A stretch of 64,000 nt of DNA, from assembly GCA_965218235.1 (NCBI GenBank), contig OZ244595.1, positions 434,001 through 498,000 on the forward strand. Reading direction: 5' to 3'. The notes below the pieces were generated by a model. It was not told where the DNA came from and made no database searches. It worked only from the letters and a program-made list of their open reading frames with translations. This stretch comes from CADCWK01 sp965218235. GTDB taxonomy: Bacteria > Chloroflexota > Chloroflexia > Thermomicrobiales > UBA6265. A program made the translations under genes and the position numbers. Within the stretch, counting starts at the first letter, position 1, and every line of letters starts with the position of its first letter. This document shows, one piece after another, positions 54,688 to 61,583 of the stretch.

Positions 54688-54765
54688 GGTCTCGCCAGCG
54701 AAGCGAGAGCTGCGCCACTCCGCTACCAGGAAGGCTGCTCCAGCGACCAGTTTCGTCATCGTGCT

Positions 54766-54836
54766 CCCCTCTCCATCCGTCCGAAAGAGCAGGTTCGGCT
54801 TTGCCGGATCAGCTGACCGGACGAGATGGGGAGGGG
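54766..54836. repeat. hairpin element with CCCCTCTCCATC / GATGGGGAGGGG arms
   Basis: Left arm 54766-54777 and right arm 54825-54836 are complementary with one mismatch. The same arms flank elements at 58836-58887 and 58945-59014. Confidence 0.7.
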
Positions 54837-55070
54837 CCGGGGGAGTGGTTTGCGCACGGCCGACCAATCCCAGCGGCCGTCTCCCGCATCCAGTCGAAGC
54901 TCCATGCCAAATGGTCGAACAGTCGCTCGCCGCCGACCTGCGGGGCAGCGGCGTTCCTGTATGATCTCGCGGAGGTTTCCGGTGCCAGTGCTGGAGCGAT
55001 CGCCAACACCGTTCCGGCGACTCGCATGACAGGGCGCGATGACACAACGAACCGGGAACAGAGGTCCATC

Positions 55071-56315
55071 TTGTCTGACACCACGTCGCTTCCGGCCAAC
55101 GCCGCCGTGCCCGTCTCGCTCGGCGGGGCGCGGTTCGCCGTCACCGTCACGTTCCTTGTCCAGGCGCTGCTGTTCGCCTCGTGGATCGCGCACATCCCGG
55201 AGGTCAAGGCGCGGCTCGGGCTGAACGATGGGACGCTCGGGCTGGCGCTGCTGGGGGCGCCGATCGGGTCGGTCCTGGCGATGCTGGCGACGGGCTGGCT
55301 GCTGCCCCGGGTCGGCAGCCGGCTGATGGTTCAGATCTCGCTGGCGGGCTTCGCGCTGACCGGCGTGACGGTCGGGCTGGCCGGGTCCTTCCTGGCGCTG
55401 TTTCTGGCGCTCGGGCTCTGGGGCGCGTTCCAGGGCGCGCTCGACGTCTCGATGAACGCGCAGGGGATCACCATCGAACGGGCGCTCAGCCGGCCGATCA
55501 TGTCCGGCCTTCACGGCGCCTGGAGCATCGGGGCGCTGGTCGGTGCCGGGATCGGGACAGTCGGGGTCGGGATCGGTCTGCCACTGGACGGTCAGATGAT
55601 TGGCGTCGGAGTCGTGGTCCTGCTGCTGGCCGGCTGGCTGTCCCTGCGGCTGCTGGCCGACCCACCGGAGGACCGACACACCGCGGACAGCCAGCCGATC
55701 ACGACGGTGCTGGCGAACCCGATCGTCCTGACGCTGGCCATCATCGCGCTGGCCTGCATGGTCTGCGAGGGGGCGGCGGCCGACTGGTCGGCGCTCTACC
55801 TACGGGAGTCGCTGGGCGCCTCGGCGACGGTCGGCGGGGTGGGGTACGTCGCGTTCTCCCTGACGATGCTGACGGTCCGGCTCGGGGGCGACGTCCTGCT
55901 CGGCCGGATCCCGGCCCGGACGCTGCTGCCGCTGTTCGCGGGAATCGCGACGGTCGGGTTCGCCGCGGCGCTGCTCGTCGGGAACGTCGCCGTGGCGCTG
56001 ATCGGCTTCGGGGCGCTCGGGATCGGGCTGGCGCTGATCGTCCCGACGGTCTTCAGCGCCGCCGGACGGTTGCCGGGCGTCAACGCGGGGACAGCCGTGG
56101 CGGCGGTCTCGGCGCTGGGCTGGGCCGGCTTCATGTTCGGACCGGTCGCGATCGGCCAGTTGAGCAAGGTCGTCTCGCTGCCGATCGCGCTGGCGCTAAT
56201 CCCGCTCCTCGTCGCGGCCGTCACCGTCCTGACCCGTCGGACGACCGTCCTCGACCAGCCGGAGGCGCAACCTGTGCCGCAGGTCGCGACGGTCAGCCAG
56301 ACGATCCAGTTCTGA
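55071..56315 (+). CDS. MFS transporter, YbjJ-like
   Basis: 414 residues from a TTG with AGAGG 7 bp upstream; earlier in-frame codons do not look coding. Twelve hydrophobic segments are visible, starting ARFAVTVTFLVQALLFASWI. The segments GTLGLALLGAPIGSVLAML and DVSMNAQGITIERALSRPIM, followed by GLHGAWSIGALVGAGIG, match the YbjJ/putative sugar-efflux branch of MFS. An inner-membrane exporter with unknown substrate is most likely. Repeats occupy the upstream spacer, and a P-loop kinase gene converges from the right. Confidence 0.88.
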   Translation: MSDTTSLPANAAVPVSLGGARFAVTVTFLVQALLFASWIAHIPEVKARLGLNDGTLGLALLGAPIGSVLAMLATGWLLPRVGSRLMVQISLAGFALTGVTVGLAGSFLALFLALGLWGAFQGALDVSMNAQGITIERALSRPIMSGLHGAWSIGALVGAGIGTVGVGIGLPLDGQMIGVGVVVLLLAGWLSLRLLADPPEDRHTADSQPITTVLANPIVLTLAIIALACMVCEGAAADWSALYLRESLGASATVGGVGYVAFSLTMLTVRLGGDVLLGRIPARTLLPLFAGIATVGFAAALLVGNVAVALIGFGALGIGLALIVPTVFSAAGRLPGVNAGTAVAAVSALGWAGFMFGPVAIGQLSKVVSLPIALALIPLLVAAVTVLTRRTTVLDQPEAQPVPQVATVSQTIQF

Positions 56316-56348
56316 GGTGACGGCCCACCTCACCAGCCCCGGTCTCGC

Positions 56349-56852
56349 TTACCGATCGGGTAAACCGGCACATTGGAGGACCTTCGCCACGACCTGGTCG
56401 AGCGGGATGCTGGCGTCGATCTCGTAGGTGGCGCCGCGCCGAAGGAGCGGCTCGATGGTCTGCTGGAGGTCCAGCGTTCGGACGACTTCCTCCGGGCGTT
56501 TCCCGAACGGGTTGTTGGTCCGGCTGGCCAACCGGCGGGCGATGACGCTCGCCGGAGCCGAGAGGAGGATGACGTGGTCGAACTGGGAATAGAACCGGCC
56601 CTGGTTCGGAGAGCAGCCGCCGAGGAACAGGACATCGGCCTGGTCGGCGGACAGGATCTGCTGAATGCGGTCCTCGCGCCAGACCCAGTCGAACCCCTGA
56701 CCGATTCCCGTGACCTCATCGTCAGGTACAGCGACCACTTCGGACAGCCCGTTCTCGTCCGCATCGACCGCCCGGTGGCCGCGCTTTGCCAGTTCTCCGA
56801 TCACCGTCGACTTGCCCGTTCCGGACATCCCTGTGAGCAAGATCCGCTTCAT
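56349..56852 (-). CDS. small P-loop kinase (shikimate/adenylate kinase-like)
   Basis: 167 residues. Walker A GMSGTGKS (8-15) sits at the very N-terminus, as in small nucleoside or shikimate kinases. D-type strand VDADENG, the R-rich lid NPFGKRPEEV and the acceptor-side FDWVWREDRIQQIL follow. It phosphorylates a small molecule in the cytoplasm; the substrate is not clear. Nothing specific precedes the ATG but a modest AGGGATGG site. It shares its strand with a DUF503 gene 51 bp upstream. Confidence 0.8.
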   Translation of the reverse strand: MKRILLTGMSGTGKSTVIGELAKRGHRAVDADENGLSEVVAVPDDEVTGIGQGFDWVWREDRIQQILSADQADVLFLGGCSPNQGRFYSQFDHVILLSAPASVIARRLASRTNNPFGKRPEEVVRTLDLQQTIEPLLRRGATYEIDASIPLDQVVAKVLQCAGLPDR

Positions 56853-56903
56853 GCCATCTCCATCCCTCGGCGACCCAATATCCCGAGGACTTGCACGAAC
56901 CGT

Positions 56904-57200
56904 TCAGACCGGGAACAGCTCGGTGCTGCGCTCGTCGAGGACCCCCGCCTCGACGTTGCGCTCGATGAACTCCGTCACGGTCGCCAGCATCTGGTCGCAG
57001 TGCGGGGCGCTGTTGGAGACGCAGGCGACGGTCAGGGTGGCGTAGCGCATGTCGTCGAGGTCCTCGGTCTCGGCGACGGCGACGTTGAAGGTATTGCGGA
57101 CCCGGTCTGTCAGCGAGCGGACGACGTGGCGCTTGTCCTTGAGCGACATGCTGCCCTCCAGCCGCAGTCCAATGTGCGCCACTCCGACTGTCGTTGTCAT
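56904..57200 (-). CDS. DUF503 (YlxP-like) family protein
   Basis: 98 residues that match the DUF503 family across the whole length: HIGLRLEGSMSLKDKRHVVR, then RVRNTFNVAVAETEDLDDM, ATLTVACVSNSAPHCDQML and a helical end. In other bacteria DUF503/YlxP genes lie in the nusA-infB-rbfA region and are linked to ribosome maturation; here the gene is isolated from those. A small RNA-binding-like fold is known for the family. A GGAGGA site precedes the ATG on the minus strand, and the upstream spacer is a repeat cluster. Confidence 0.9.
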   Translation of the reverse strand: MTTTVGVAHIGLRLEGSMSLKDKRHVVRSLTDRVRNTFNVAVAETEDLDDMRYATLTVACVSNSAPHCDQMLATVTEFIERNVEAGVLDERSTELFPV

Positions 57201-57276
57201 CGTCGTCCTCCAGGGTGTTCGGCTATTTCACCCAGATGCGGCGCCTTCGTCGTAGGGTCACGGGCTTGCCCTGACC

Positions 57277-57301
57277 GGCCGCCGCAGCGGCCATCGCCCC
57301 G
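57277..57301 (+). repeat. dispersed palindromic repeat, copy B
   Basis: Identical over 25 bp to 20341-20365. It lies in the 456-bp spacer 57201-57656, which also has a partial copy at 57557-57570 and further GGGCTCGCAAGCGTCGCCCC-type words. The spacer holds no gene. Confidence 0.85.
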
Positions 57302-57656
57302 TGGGGCACGAACTGCTGCGGCGGATTCAATCCTGTTCGCAGGCATCGCGTCCATGGCGATGGTACGGCCGGATCGGTCGTTATGATGGCGGAGATGCCC
57401 GCCGGAGGCGAAGACGATTGAATCCTGATCACCGTCTCGCCTTGCGGCGAAGGCGCCTGCGGGCGCTGGGCTCGCAAGCGTCGCCCCTACACGAACGGCC
57501 CTGCGCCGGACAAGCCCAATGGGAATGGGTCGATTGCAAACACCGTTATCGCCCTGCGGGGCGATGGCCGTATCGGTCCGGGCGACCACAATGGATCGCC
57601 ACTGCGACATTGCTTCCACTGGCGTACATCCGCGCGGAAGGTCACCGACGAACCGG

Positions 57657-58124
57657 TCACTCGACACCCATGTCATAGGTGATCCAGGCCGTCCGCCTAG
57701 CGACGCGGTCGTAGACGGAGCGGGCGCGGTAGTTGTCGTCGGCGGTGATCCAGCGGACGACCGTCCAGCCGTTGTGCCGGGCGAGTTCCCGCAGGGCGGC
57801 GAGCAGCAGGTCGACGCCGCCAGTGCCGCGGTGGGCGAGGTCGATGAACAGATCGTCGAGATAGCAGCCCGTGTTGGCGGCGAGGGGCCGGGCGAAGGGT
57901 CGGTAGTGGGCGAAGCCAACCGGCTGCCCGTCGTCCCCGGTCAGGATCAGCGCCTTGACCTCATGGTCCGGGTCGCTGATCCAGCCCCAGACGGTCTCCC
58001 GCTGCTCCGGCGTCTGCGCGATCTCGTAGAAGCTGGCGTAGGCGGCGTAGAGGCGATCCCAGGCCCCACGGTCGGCGGCGACGGCGGGCCGGACACGCTC
58101 GGTCGGGTTCGCGGACGACGTCAT
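57657..58124 (-). CDS. GNAT family N-acetyltransferase
   Basis: 155 residues from ATG 58122-58124, with GGGGAGG 7 bp upstream; the frame stays open upstream but overlaps the next gene. GNAT features are present: a central strand LDDLFIDLAHRGTGGVDLLL with the acetyl-CoA pyrophosphate loop HRGTGG, and a C-terminal NYRARSVYDRVARRTAWITY strand-helix-strand. It transfers an acetyl group to an amine or amino acid of unknown identity in the cytoplasm. Spacing to the next gene upstream is 58 bp on the same strand. Confidence 0.85.
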   Translation of the reverse strand: MTSSANPTERVRPAVAADRGAWDRLYAAYASFYEIAQTPEQRETVWGWISDPDHEVKALILTGDDGQPVGFAHYRPFARPLAANTGCYLDDLFIDLAHRGTGGVDLLLAALRELARHNGWTVVRWITADDNYRARSVYDRVARRTAWITYDMGVE

Positions 58125-58182
58125 GACACAACCTCCCCATCGAGTACACGGGCCGGGGCGAGACACCATCGCGAGACGACCG

Positions 58183-58722
58183 TCAGCCGATCGCCGGTGG
58201 GCTGACGCTGGCTGTGTCGTCGGCTCGGACCTTGATCTGGACGTCGTCGCCGTCGCTCTGCCAATCCCAGGCGAGACCGCGCAGCGCGGCGATCTCACGG
58301 GTGGCGTTGAGATAGTTGAGCGCATCCTCGCGGCTGGTCCCGAAGAGCAGGCATTGATCCTCGTCGAACAGGTTCGAGAGGGTCGCCGAGGCGACGGTCG
58401 CGTCGTCCAGGTCGGCCCACTCGACGACGGCGCCAAGCGCGCGGAGATTGGTCAGCATCGCGTCGAGGAACTCGCCGGCCGGCCACGGCTCCGGCGCCCC
58501 CCAGGCGGCGGTGAAGCGACGGCCGATCCCGGCCGACCAGTCGTCCAGCGGAACGCCGCGCTCCTGCAGGTACGCGACGGTAGCGATGATGAGCGCCTGG
58601 GCGTTGGCCTGGCCCTGCTCCAGCAGCTCCGCGTCGTCGTACTCCTCGTGGGTCGGGGCGAAGACGTCCTGATCCTGGTCCTGATCGAGGTTCTGGTCCA
58701 GATTGTCGTCCTGATCGCTCAT
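58183..58722 (-). CDS. acidic protein with Asp/Gln repeat leader, function unknown
   Basis: 179 residues from an ATG preceded by AAGGGATTCCC. The first 20 residues are a short repeat of Asn, Leu, Asp and Gln (NLDQNLDQDQDQD). The rest is helical-beta: AQALIIATVAYLQERGVPLD, IGRRFTAAWGAPEPWPAGEF and LDAMLTNLRALGAVVEW, then QCLLFGTSREDALNYL and a final beta strand. The single middle domain could be a small ligand-binding fold but I do not recognise it. It is 58 bp upstream of the GNAT gene, which suggests co-transcription. Confidence 0.6.
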   Translation of the reverse strand: MSDQDDNLDQNLDQDQDQDVFAPTHEEYDDAELLEQGQANAQALIIATVAYLQERGVPLDDWSAGIGRRFTAAWGAPEPWPAGEFLDAMLTNLRALGAVVEWADLDDATVASATLSNLFDEDQCLLFGTSREDALNYLNATREIAALRGLAWDWQSDGDDVQIKVRADDTASVSPPAIG

Positions 58723-58835
58723 GGGAATCCCTTGCTCAGCGCGGTCCGGGGCCGGTCGGGCGTTCCGTCCGGTGCCCGCACACGGTACCGCGTGGGCGCG
58801 GAGATGGCGAACTGGGCGCCCCACCCCGGCCCCGG

Positions 58836-58887
58836 CCCCTCTCCATCTCGATTTCGTCCCTGTGGGGACTCATCGGATGGAGAGGGG
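58836..58887. repeat. hairpin element, CCCCTCTCCATC / GATGGAGAGGGG arms
   Basis: Perfect 12-bp inverted repeat (58836-58847 and 58876-58887) in the 327-bp spacer 58723-59049, which otherwise holds only the next two repeats. Confidence 0.8.
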
Positions 58888-58944
58888 GAGCTGTCGCAGG
58901 CAACGGTGCCAGTCACGGAGGGCTTCAGTCCGACCAGCATGAAG

Positions 58945-59014
58945 CCCCTCTCCATCCGTCGTCCAGGCGAGCCGCGACGCAGTCGGGGTGAGCGGACGGC
59001 GAGATGGGGAGGGG
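58945..59014. repeat. hairpin element, second copy
   Basis: Arms 58945-58956 and 59003-59014 complement each other with one mismatch. The right arm overlaps the 41-bp repeat that follows. Confidence 0.7.
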
Positions 59015-59039
59015 TCGCGCTTCGCTGGGGGTGGGGCTC
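58999..59039 (+). repeat. 41-bp dispersed repeat, copy 2
   Basis: Matches the reverse complement of 40997-41037 at 40 of 41 positions. It ends 11 bp before the stop codon of the aminotransferase gene. Confidence 0.9.
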
Positions 59040-59049
59040 TTCGTCCATA

Positions 59050-60300
59050 TCACCCCACGATCGCCGTCAGACCATCCACCAGGCGGTCGAGATCGTTCTG
59101 GGTGGTGTAGCCCTGGACGGAGATCCGGACAAGACCGATGCCTTCCGGTGTCGAGGAGTGGCGATGGACCGGAATCTCGACCTTGAAGTCGTCCCAGAGT
59201 CGCCGCTGGACGGCCTTCGCGTCGTCGGTCCGGATCGGCACGGCAACGAGCTGGGCGTACCAGCGCGGGTCGTCGGTGGCGAGGGGTGCGAGGTGGCCCC
59301 CACTCAGAGCGAGGAGGCGGGTCTGCGTCTCGCTGGCGAGGCGGTGGCAACGGGCCCGGACGGCGTCCCAGTGATGCGCGGCCTGGAAGTCGATCGCGTC
59401 CGGCACCGTCAGAAAGGACGAGCAGTCCCGCGTCCCGGACCACTGGTTGCGCCGGACGAACTGGGGGTAGGTGTGGCTGGTCTCCCGCGTCCCCCAGCTT
59501 GGGTCCCAGCCCCAGCTGACCGTCGTGCCCTCGACCCACGGCTGGTGCTCCGGCCGGACGTAGAGGAACGCCGACCCCTTGGGCGTGCAGAGCCACTTGT
59601 GATTGTTGCTGGAGTAGACGTCCGGCCCGATCGCCGTCAGGTCCAGCGGCCGCTGCCCGACGACGTGGGCGCCGTCGACCATCGTCAGGATGCCGAGCTC
59701 GCGGGCGCGGGCGCAGATCAGCTCGGCCGGCAGCGTCAGGGCCGTCGGCGAAGTGATGTGGGAGAAGAAGATCACTTTCGTCCGCTCGGTCACGCCGGCG
59801 AACAGGGCGTCGACGACGGCCTCCGGGTCAGTCCAGGGCAGTGGCAGTGTCTGCTTCACCAGGCGGGCGCCGGCCTTCTGGCAGTAGTGCTCCCAGGTCA
59901 GCGTCAGGGCGCCGTATTCGTGGTCGGTCGTCAGGATCTCGTCGCCGGGCTGGAGGTCCATCGACCGGATGACGATGTTGAGCCCGATCGTGGCGTTGGT
60001 GACGAAGACGAGGTCGTCGGCCGGGGCGTTGAGGAGCTCGCCCAGCCGGGCGCGGGCCGCGTCGAGCGCGTGGTCGAGCCGCTTCGCCATGAACTGGACC
60101 GGCTCCCGCTCCAGCTCGCGCTGCCAGGCGATGCTGGCGTCGAAGACCGGCTGTGGCGTGGCGCCGAACGAGCCGTGGTTGAGGAACGCGACCTCCGGGT
60201 CCAGCAGGAACAGCGGCCGGAGCGACTCGGCCGAGGGCGCCAGGGCCTCGATCCCGTCCAGCTCACCGACCCCACCGACCTGATCCGCGACAACGCTCAT
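59050..60300 (-). CDS. class V aminotransferase (isopenicillin N epimerase/cysteine desulfurase fold)
   Basis: 416 residues. The PLP-binding Lys is in SSNNHKWLCTPKG. FLNHGSFGATPQPVF at the N-terminus, the TNATIGLNIVIRSM helix and the MVDGAHVVGQRPLD strand with the PLP Asp are typical of the isopenicillin N epimerase-like branch. The reaction (epimerase, desulfurase or lyase) is not determined. The start is ATG 60298-60300; the frame upstream is not coding-like. It is divergent from the sigma factor gene. Confidence 0.9.
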   Translation of the reverse strand: MSVVADQVGGVGELDGIEALAPSAESLRPLFLLDPEVAFLNHGSFGATPQPVFDASIAWQRELEREPVQFMAKRLDHALDAARARLGELLNAPADDLVFVTNATIGLNIVIRSMDLQPGDEILTTDHEYGALTLTWEHYCQKAGARLVKQTLPLPWTDPEAVVDALFAGVTERTKVIFFSHITSPTALTLPAELICARARELGILTMVDGAHVVGQRPLDLTAIGPDVYSSNNHKWLCTPKGSAFLYVRPEHQPWVEGTTVSWGWDPSWGTRETSHTYPQFVRRNQWSGTRDCSSFLTVPDAIDFQAAHHWDAVRARCHRLASETQTRLLALSGGHLAPLATDDPRWYAQLVAVPIRTDDAKAVQRRLWDDFKVEIPVHRHSSTPEGIGLVRISVQGYTTQNDLDRLVDGLTAIVG

Positions 60301-60623
60301 GACCACCCTCCGGTCCGCAACTCGACGCGGGCTCTCGTGCTGACAGTTCGGACGTCCCGGGACGACCTGCAGATCACGGTAGTGTACCGGCCAGAACCGA
60401 CACTCGCTGACCACGCCGGTCGGTTGGCCTATCCAACGGACGCCCACGGAACCCGGTCCGCGAACGGTCATCGGGAACTCGGCCGATTCGCCCGTACCCC
60501 ACCGTGACCATTTCCAGTTGCCGGAGTTTACGTGGGTGGATGCGCATCCACGCCCGACGGGACCGGCCCTTCGCCGGCACTGTCACCCGGACAATGCACT
60601 ACGGACGCGGCAGAGGGGGAAGC
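60301..60623. other. divergent intergenic region with a palindrome
   Basis: 323 bp between divergent aminotransferase and sigma factor genes. It contains a perfect 16-bp palindrome (60536-60551) and GGGGGAAGC before the sigma factor ATG. No gene is supported. Confidence 0.5.
60536..60551. promoter_or_regulatory. candidate operator palindrome (GTGGATGCGCATCCAC)
   Basis: Exact 16-bp palindrome 73 bp upstream of the chosen sigma factor start, in the divergent promoter region. Confidence 0.4.
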
Positions 60624-61583
60624 ATGCGGTGCCGACGACGACACCGGACTGGGGCGATTCATCAGGGCGCAGACCCAGGTGGACCCCGTCCCCGGTCCGG
60701 CCCAGACGGTGTCGTTCCCTCTGGCGGCACCCGGTCGCTCCGGGCGCTGCTCGCCGCCATCGAGCGTCCGGCACCATGGCCCGGCCAGCCCTGGTCGCCA
60801 GCGCTCGCGATGGCCAGCCGGTCGGGCGTCTGGGCTTCGGGCGCCCGGACACCCGGTGACCCATCGCCCACCAGCGGCCCGTCTCCCCGCTCCACCCCGC
60901 ACCGGTCGGACCAGCCGCGAACCGATCAGCGGGCCGCGACGTCCGGAGCCGCCGCGGATCTGCCAGCCACGACGGCGACGGGAAGCGACGGCGAGCTGAT
61001 CCGGGCGGCCCAGGCCGACCCGGCCGCATTCGCCGCCATCTATGAGCGCTATGTCGACGCGATCTACCGTTATTGCGTCAGCCGCGTCGGCTCCCCGGCC
61101 GACGCCGAGGACGCGACGAGTGTGACGTTCGCCCGGGCCTTCGGGGCGCTGCCCACGTACCGGCCGCGCCCGGAGCTGGCCGGGGAGGGCGTCCGGTCCT
61201 GGCTGTTCACCATCGCCCACAACGTGGTGGTGAGCGGCTACCGATCCCGGCGCCCGACCAGCCCGCTGGCCGACGCCGACCGGCTCGTCGACCCGGACCC
61301 TCCCCCGGAGGAACAGGCGATCGCCGCTGAGCGGCGCCACGTACTGCGCGGCGCGATCGCCCAGCTCCCGGCGGACCAGCGCCGCGTCGTCGAGCTGCGG
61401 CTGGCCGGGCTGAGCGGTCCGGAGATCGCCGCGGTCCTCGGCCGCAGCACCGGCGCGATCAAGATGTTGCAGTTCCGCGCCATCGACCGTCTCCGCGACC
61501 TGCTCGCCGACCGCCTCACGGCGGAACCAGCCGCGAAACCCGCCGCGAAACCAGGCACGGAGGGATCCCATGACGAGCGATGA
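60624..61583 (+). CDS. ECF-like RNA polymerase sigma factor
   Basis: 319 residues from an ATG with GGGGGAAGC upstream. The first 110 residues are Pro/Arg/Ser-rich and may be a disordered extension or non-coding; starts further in are possible. The sigma-2 region is FAAIYERYVDAIYRYCVSRV with DAEDATSVTFARAF, and sigma-4 is LPADQRRVVELRLAGLSGPE with IAAVLGRSTGAIKM as the helix-turn-helix. It redirects RNA polymerase to a stress or surface-related regulon. Its 3' end overlaps the start of the large membrane protein by 14 bp, the usual layout for an ECF sigma and its anti-sigma partner. Confidence 0.88.
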   Translation: MRCRRRHRTGAIHQGADPGGPRPRSGPDGVVPSGGTRSLRALLAAIERPAPWPGQPWSPALAMASRSGVWASGARTPGDPSPTSGPSPRSTPHRSDQPRTDQRAATSGAAADLPATTATGSDGELIRAAQADPAAFAAIYERYVDAIYRYCVSRVGSPADAEDATSVTFARAFGALPTYRPRPELAGEGVRSWLFTIAHNVVVSGYRSRRPTSPLADADRLVDPDPPPEEQAIAAERRHVLRGAIAQLPADQRRVVELRLAGLSGPEIAAVLGRSTGAIKMLQFRAIDRLRDLLADRLTAEPAAKPAAKPGTEGSHDER

